Shown here in pieces: positions 14,926 through 15,867 of a stretch of DNA of 15,867 nt (positions are counted from its first letter, which is position 1; each line of letters begins with the position of its first letter). The DNA comes from an uncultured Maribacter sp. (GTDB lineage Bacteria > Bacteroidota > Bacteroidia > Flavobacteriales > Flavobacteriaceae): assembly GCA_905479535.1 (NCBI GenBank), contig CAJQMW010000071.1, forward strand, positions 1 to 15,867, given 5' to 3'. The position numbers were made by a program, and so were the translations under genes. The notes below the pieces were generated by a model. The model made no database searches. It saw only the letters and a program-made list of their open reading frames with translations, and had not been told where the DNA came from.

Positions 14926-15867
14926 ACGATTTCAAATATATAAGGTCTGAAAACCTTGAGGATTCAATAAAAGGGCTTATAGAAAAACAACGTTCCAAAA
15001 TCATCGCTGGTGGCACGAATCTGATGGATCTGATGAAATACCGGATAGAAAATCCCGAACATCTTATCGATATCACCCGATTGCCATTATCCGAAATAGA
15101 AACAGCTCCCGATGGAGGGTTGCGCTTGGGTGCATTAGTTACCAATGCGGATACGGCCTACCATCGTGAAATCGAACAGCGGTACCCCCTTTTGGCGAAA
15201 GCCATATTATCGGGAGCATCCGCTCAGTTGAGAAATGCGGCTACGGATGGGGGTAACTTGATGCAACGTACCCGGTGTTACTACTTCTATGATACCGCTA
15301 CCCCGTGCAATAAACGGGAGCCCGGTAGTGGATGCTCCGCAATCAAAGGGTTTAATCGTATACACGCCATACTGGGAACAAGCGAGCGTTGTATCGCCAC
15401 GCATCCCTCGGACATGTGTGTCGCCTTGGCCGCATTGGATGCCACTGTAAGGATAAAAGGGAAAAACGGGGAGCGCAGCATTCCTATGCTGGAATTTCAC
15501 AGACTGCCGGGGGATACCCCTGAAATGGATAACAACCTGAAACCTGACGAAATCATTACCTCGATAGACTTGCCCAAAAAGGGTTTTCATACCCACTATG
15601 CCTACCTCAAAGTACGCGACCGTCCGTCCTATGCCTTTGCACTGGTATCGGTGGCCGCTGCCCTAGATCTGAACGGAGAAATAATAAAGGATGTCAGGGT
15701 CGCACTCGGTGGGGTCGCCCACAAACCGTGGCGAAAGCCGGAAGTGGAAGAATATCTTAAGGGAAAACCGGCTACAAGGGAAAATTTCGAGAAACTAGCG
15801 GAAATGCTTTTAGCTGGAGCCGCCGGTTTCGGGGACAATGATTTTAAAATAAAGCTTGCGCGAAAAA
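14922..15867 (+). CDS. paoB: FAD/[4Fe-4S] subunit of the aldehyde oxidoreductase, cut by window end
   Basis: The first 315 residues are present and the frame is open to the window edge. This is the flavin subunit of the xanthine dehydrogenase family, which passes electrons from the iron-sulphur subunit to an acceptor. The FAD-binding PCMH-type domain shows AGGTNLMDLM (29-38), LRLGALVTN (67-75) and ATDGGNLMQRTRC (107-119). Four cysteines, Cys119, Cys129, Cys138 and Cys157, fall in the segment RTRC...PCNKREPGSGC...SERC, matching the insertion that binds an extra [4Fe-4S] cluster in E. coli PaoB/YagS. This sets it apart from ordinary CoxM/XdhB-type subunits. The C-terminal CO-dehydrogenase flavoprotein domain begins at about 218 (YAYLKVRDRPSYAFALVSVA). 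ATG 14922 overlaps the preceding stop. Codons are GC-richer than in the sugar locus. The C terminus is missing only because the window ends. Confidence 0.92.
   Translation, partial: MNDFKYIRSENLEDSIKGLIEKQRSKIIAGGTNLMDLMKYRIENPEHLIDITRLPLSEIETAPDGGLRLGALVTNADTAYHREIEQRYPLLAKAILSGASAQLRNAATDGGNLMQRTRCYYFYDTATPCNKREPGSGCSAIKGFNRIHAILGTSERCIATHPSDMCVALAALDATVRIKGKNGERSIPMLEFHRLPGDTPEMDNNLKPDEIITSIDLPKKGFHTHYAYLKVRDRPSYAFALVSVAAALDLNGEIIKDVRVALGGVAHKPWRKPEVEEYLKGKPATRENFEKLAEMLLAGAAGFGDNDFKIKLARK

Overview
The window looks like a piece of chromosome from a member of the Bacteroidota, most likely a marine-type Flavobacteriaceae (inference). Support comes from the SusC/SusD outer-membrane pair, a hybrid two-component system that fuses a sugar-binding sensor to an AraC-type output, a Bacteroidetes-type tyrosine recombinase, lipoprotein signals, a tRNA without an encoded CCA end, and the lack of Shine-Dalgarno sequences. 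Most of the window is AT-rich. The last 1.4 kb is visibly richer in GC.

Layout. Positions 1-417 hold no convincing gene, only a minus-strand terminator. Positions 418-459 carry the 3' half of a tRNA-Arg(UCU) gene on the minus strand, cut off inside the anticodon loop. A tyrosine recombinase follows on the plus strand (610-1857). Fragment, terminator and recombinase together read as one end of an element integrated into a tRNA-Arg gene, with the element lying to the right.

Positions 2114-13881, all minus strand, form a compact fructan or fructo-oligosaccharide utilisation locus. In transcription order it holds a hybrid two-component regulator with a periplasmic sugar-binding sensor; then, after a 243-bp regulatory gap, an MFS sugar porter, a GH32 beta-fructosidase lipoprotein, a SusC transporter and a SusD lipoprotein; and finally, past a strong hairpin terminator, a ROK kinase that resembles polyphosphate glucokinases. 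The proposed flow is capture of fructan by SusD and SusC, cleavage by GH32 to fructose (and glucose or sucrose ends), import of the monosaccharide by the MFS protein, phosphorylation by the ROK kinase, and induction by the regulator when sugar is present in the periplasm.

A 558-bp gene-poor gap (13882-14439) separates the locus from a plus-strand operon of different base composition. It starts with a [2Fe-2S] subunit and the FAD/[4Fe-4S] subunit of a PaoABC-type molybdenum aldehyde oxidoreductase. The second gene overlaps the first by 4 bp and runs off the window; the catalytic molybdenum subunit is expected just beyond the end.

No wholly new system is evident. The points most worth checking are the tRNA-Arg integration scar beside a sugar-utilisation locus, the terminator placed directly before the kinase gene, the choice of a PPGK-like kinase in a fructan locus, and repeated TGTATCA-type motifs in the two gaps flanking the regulator.
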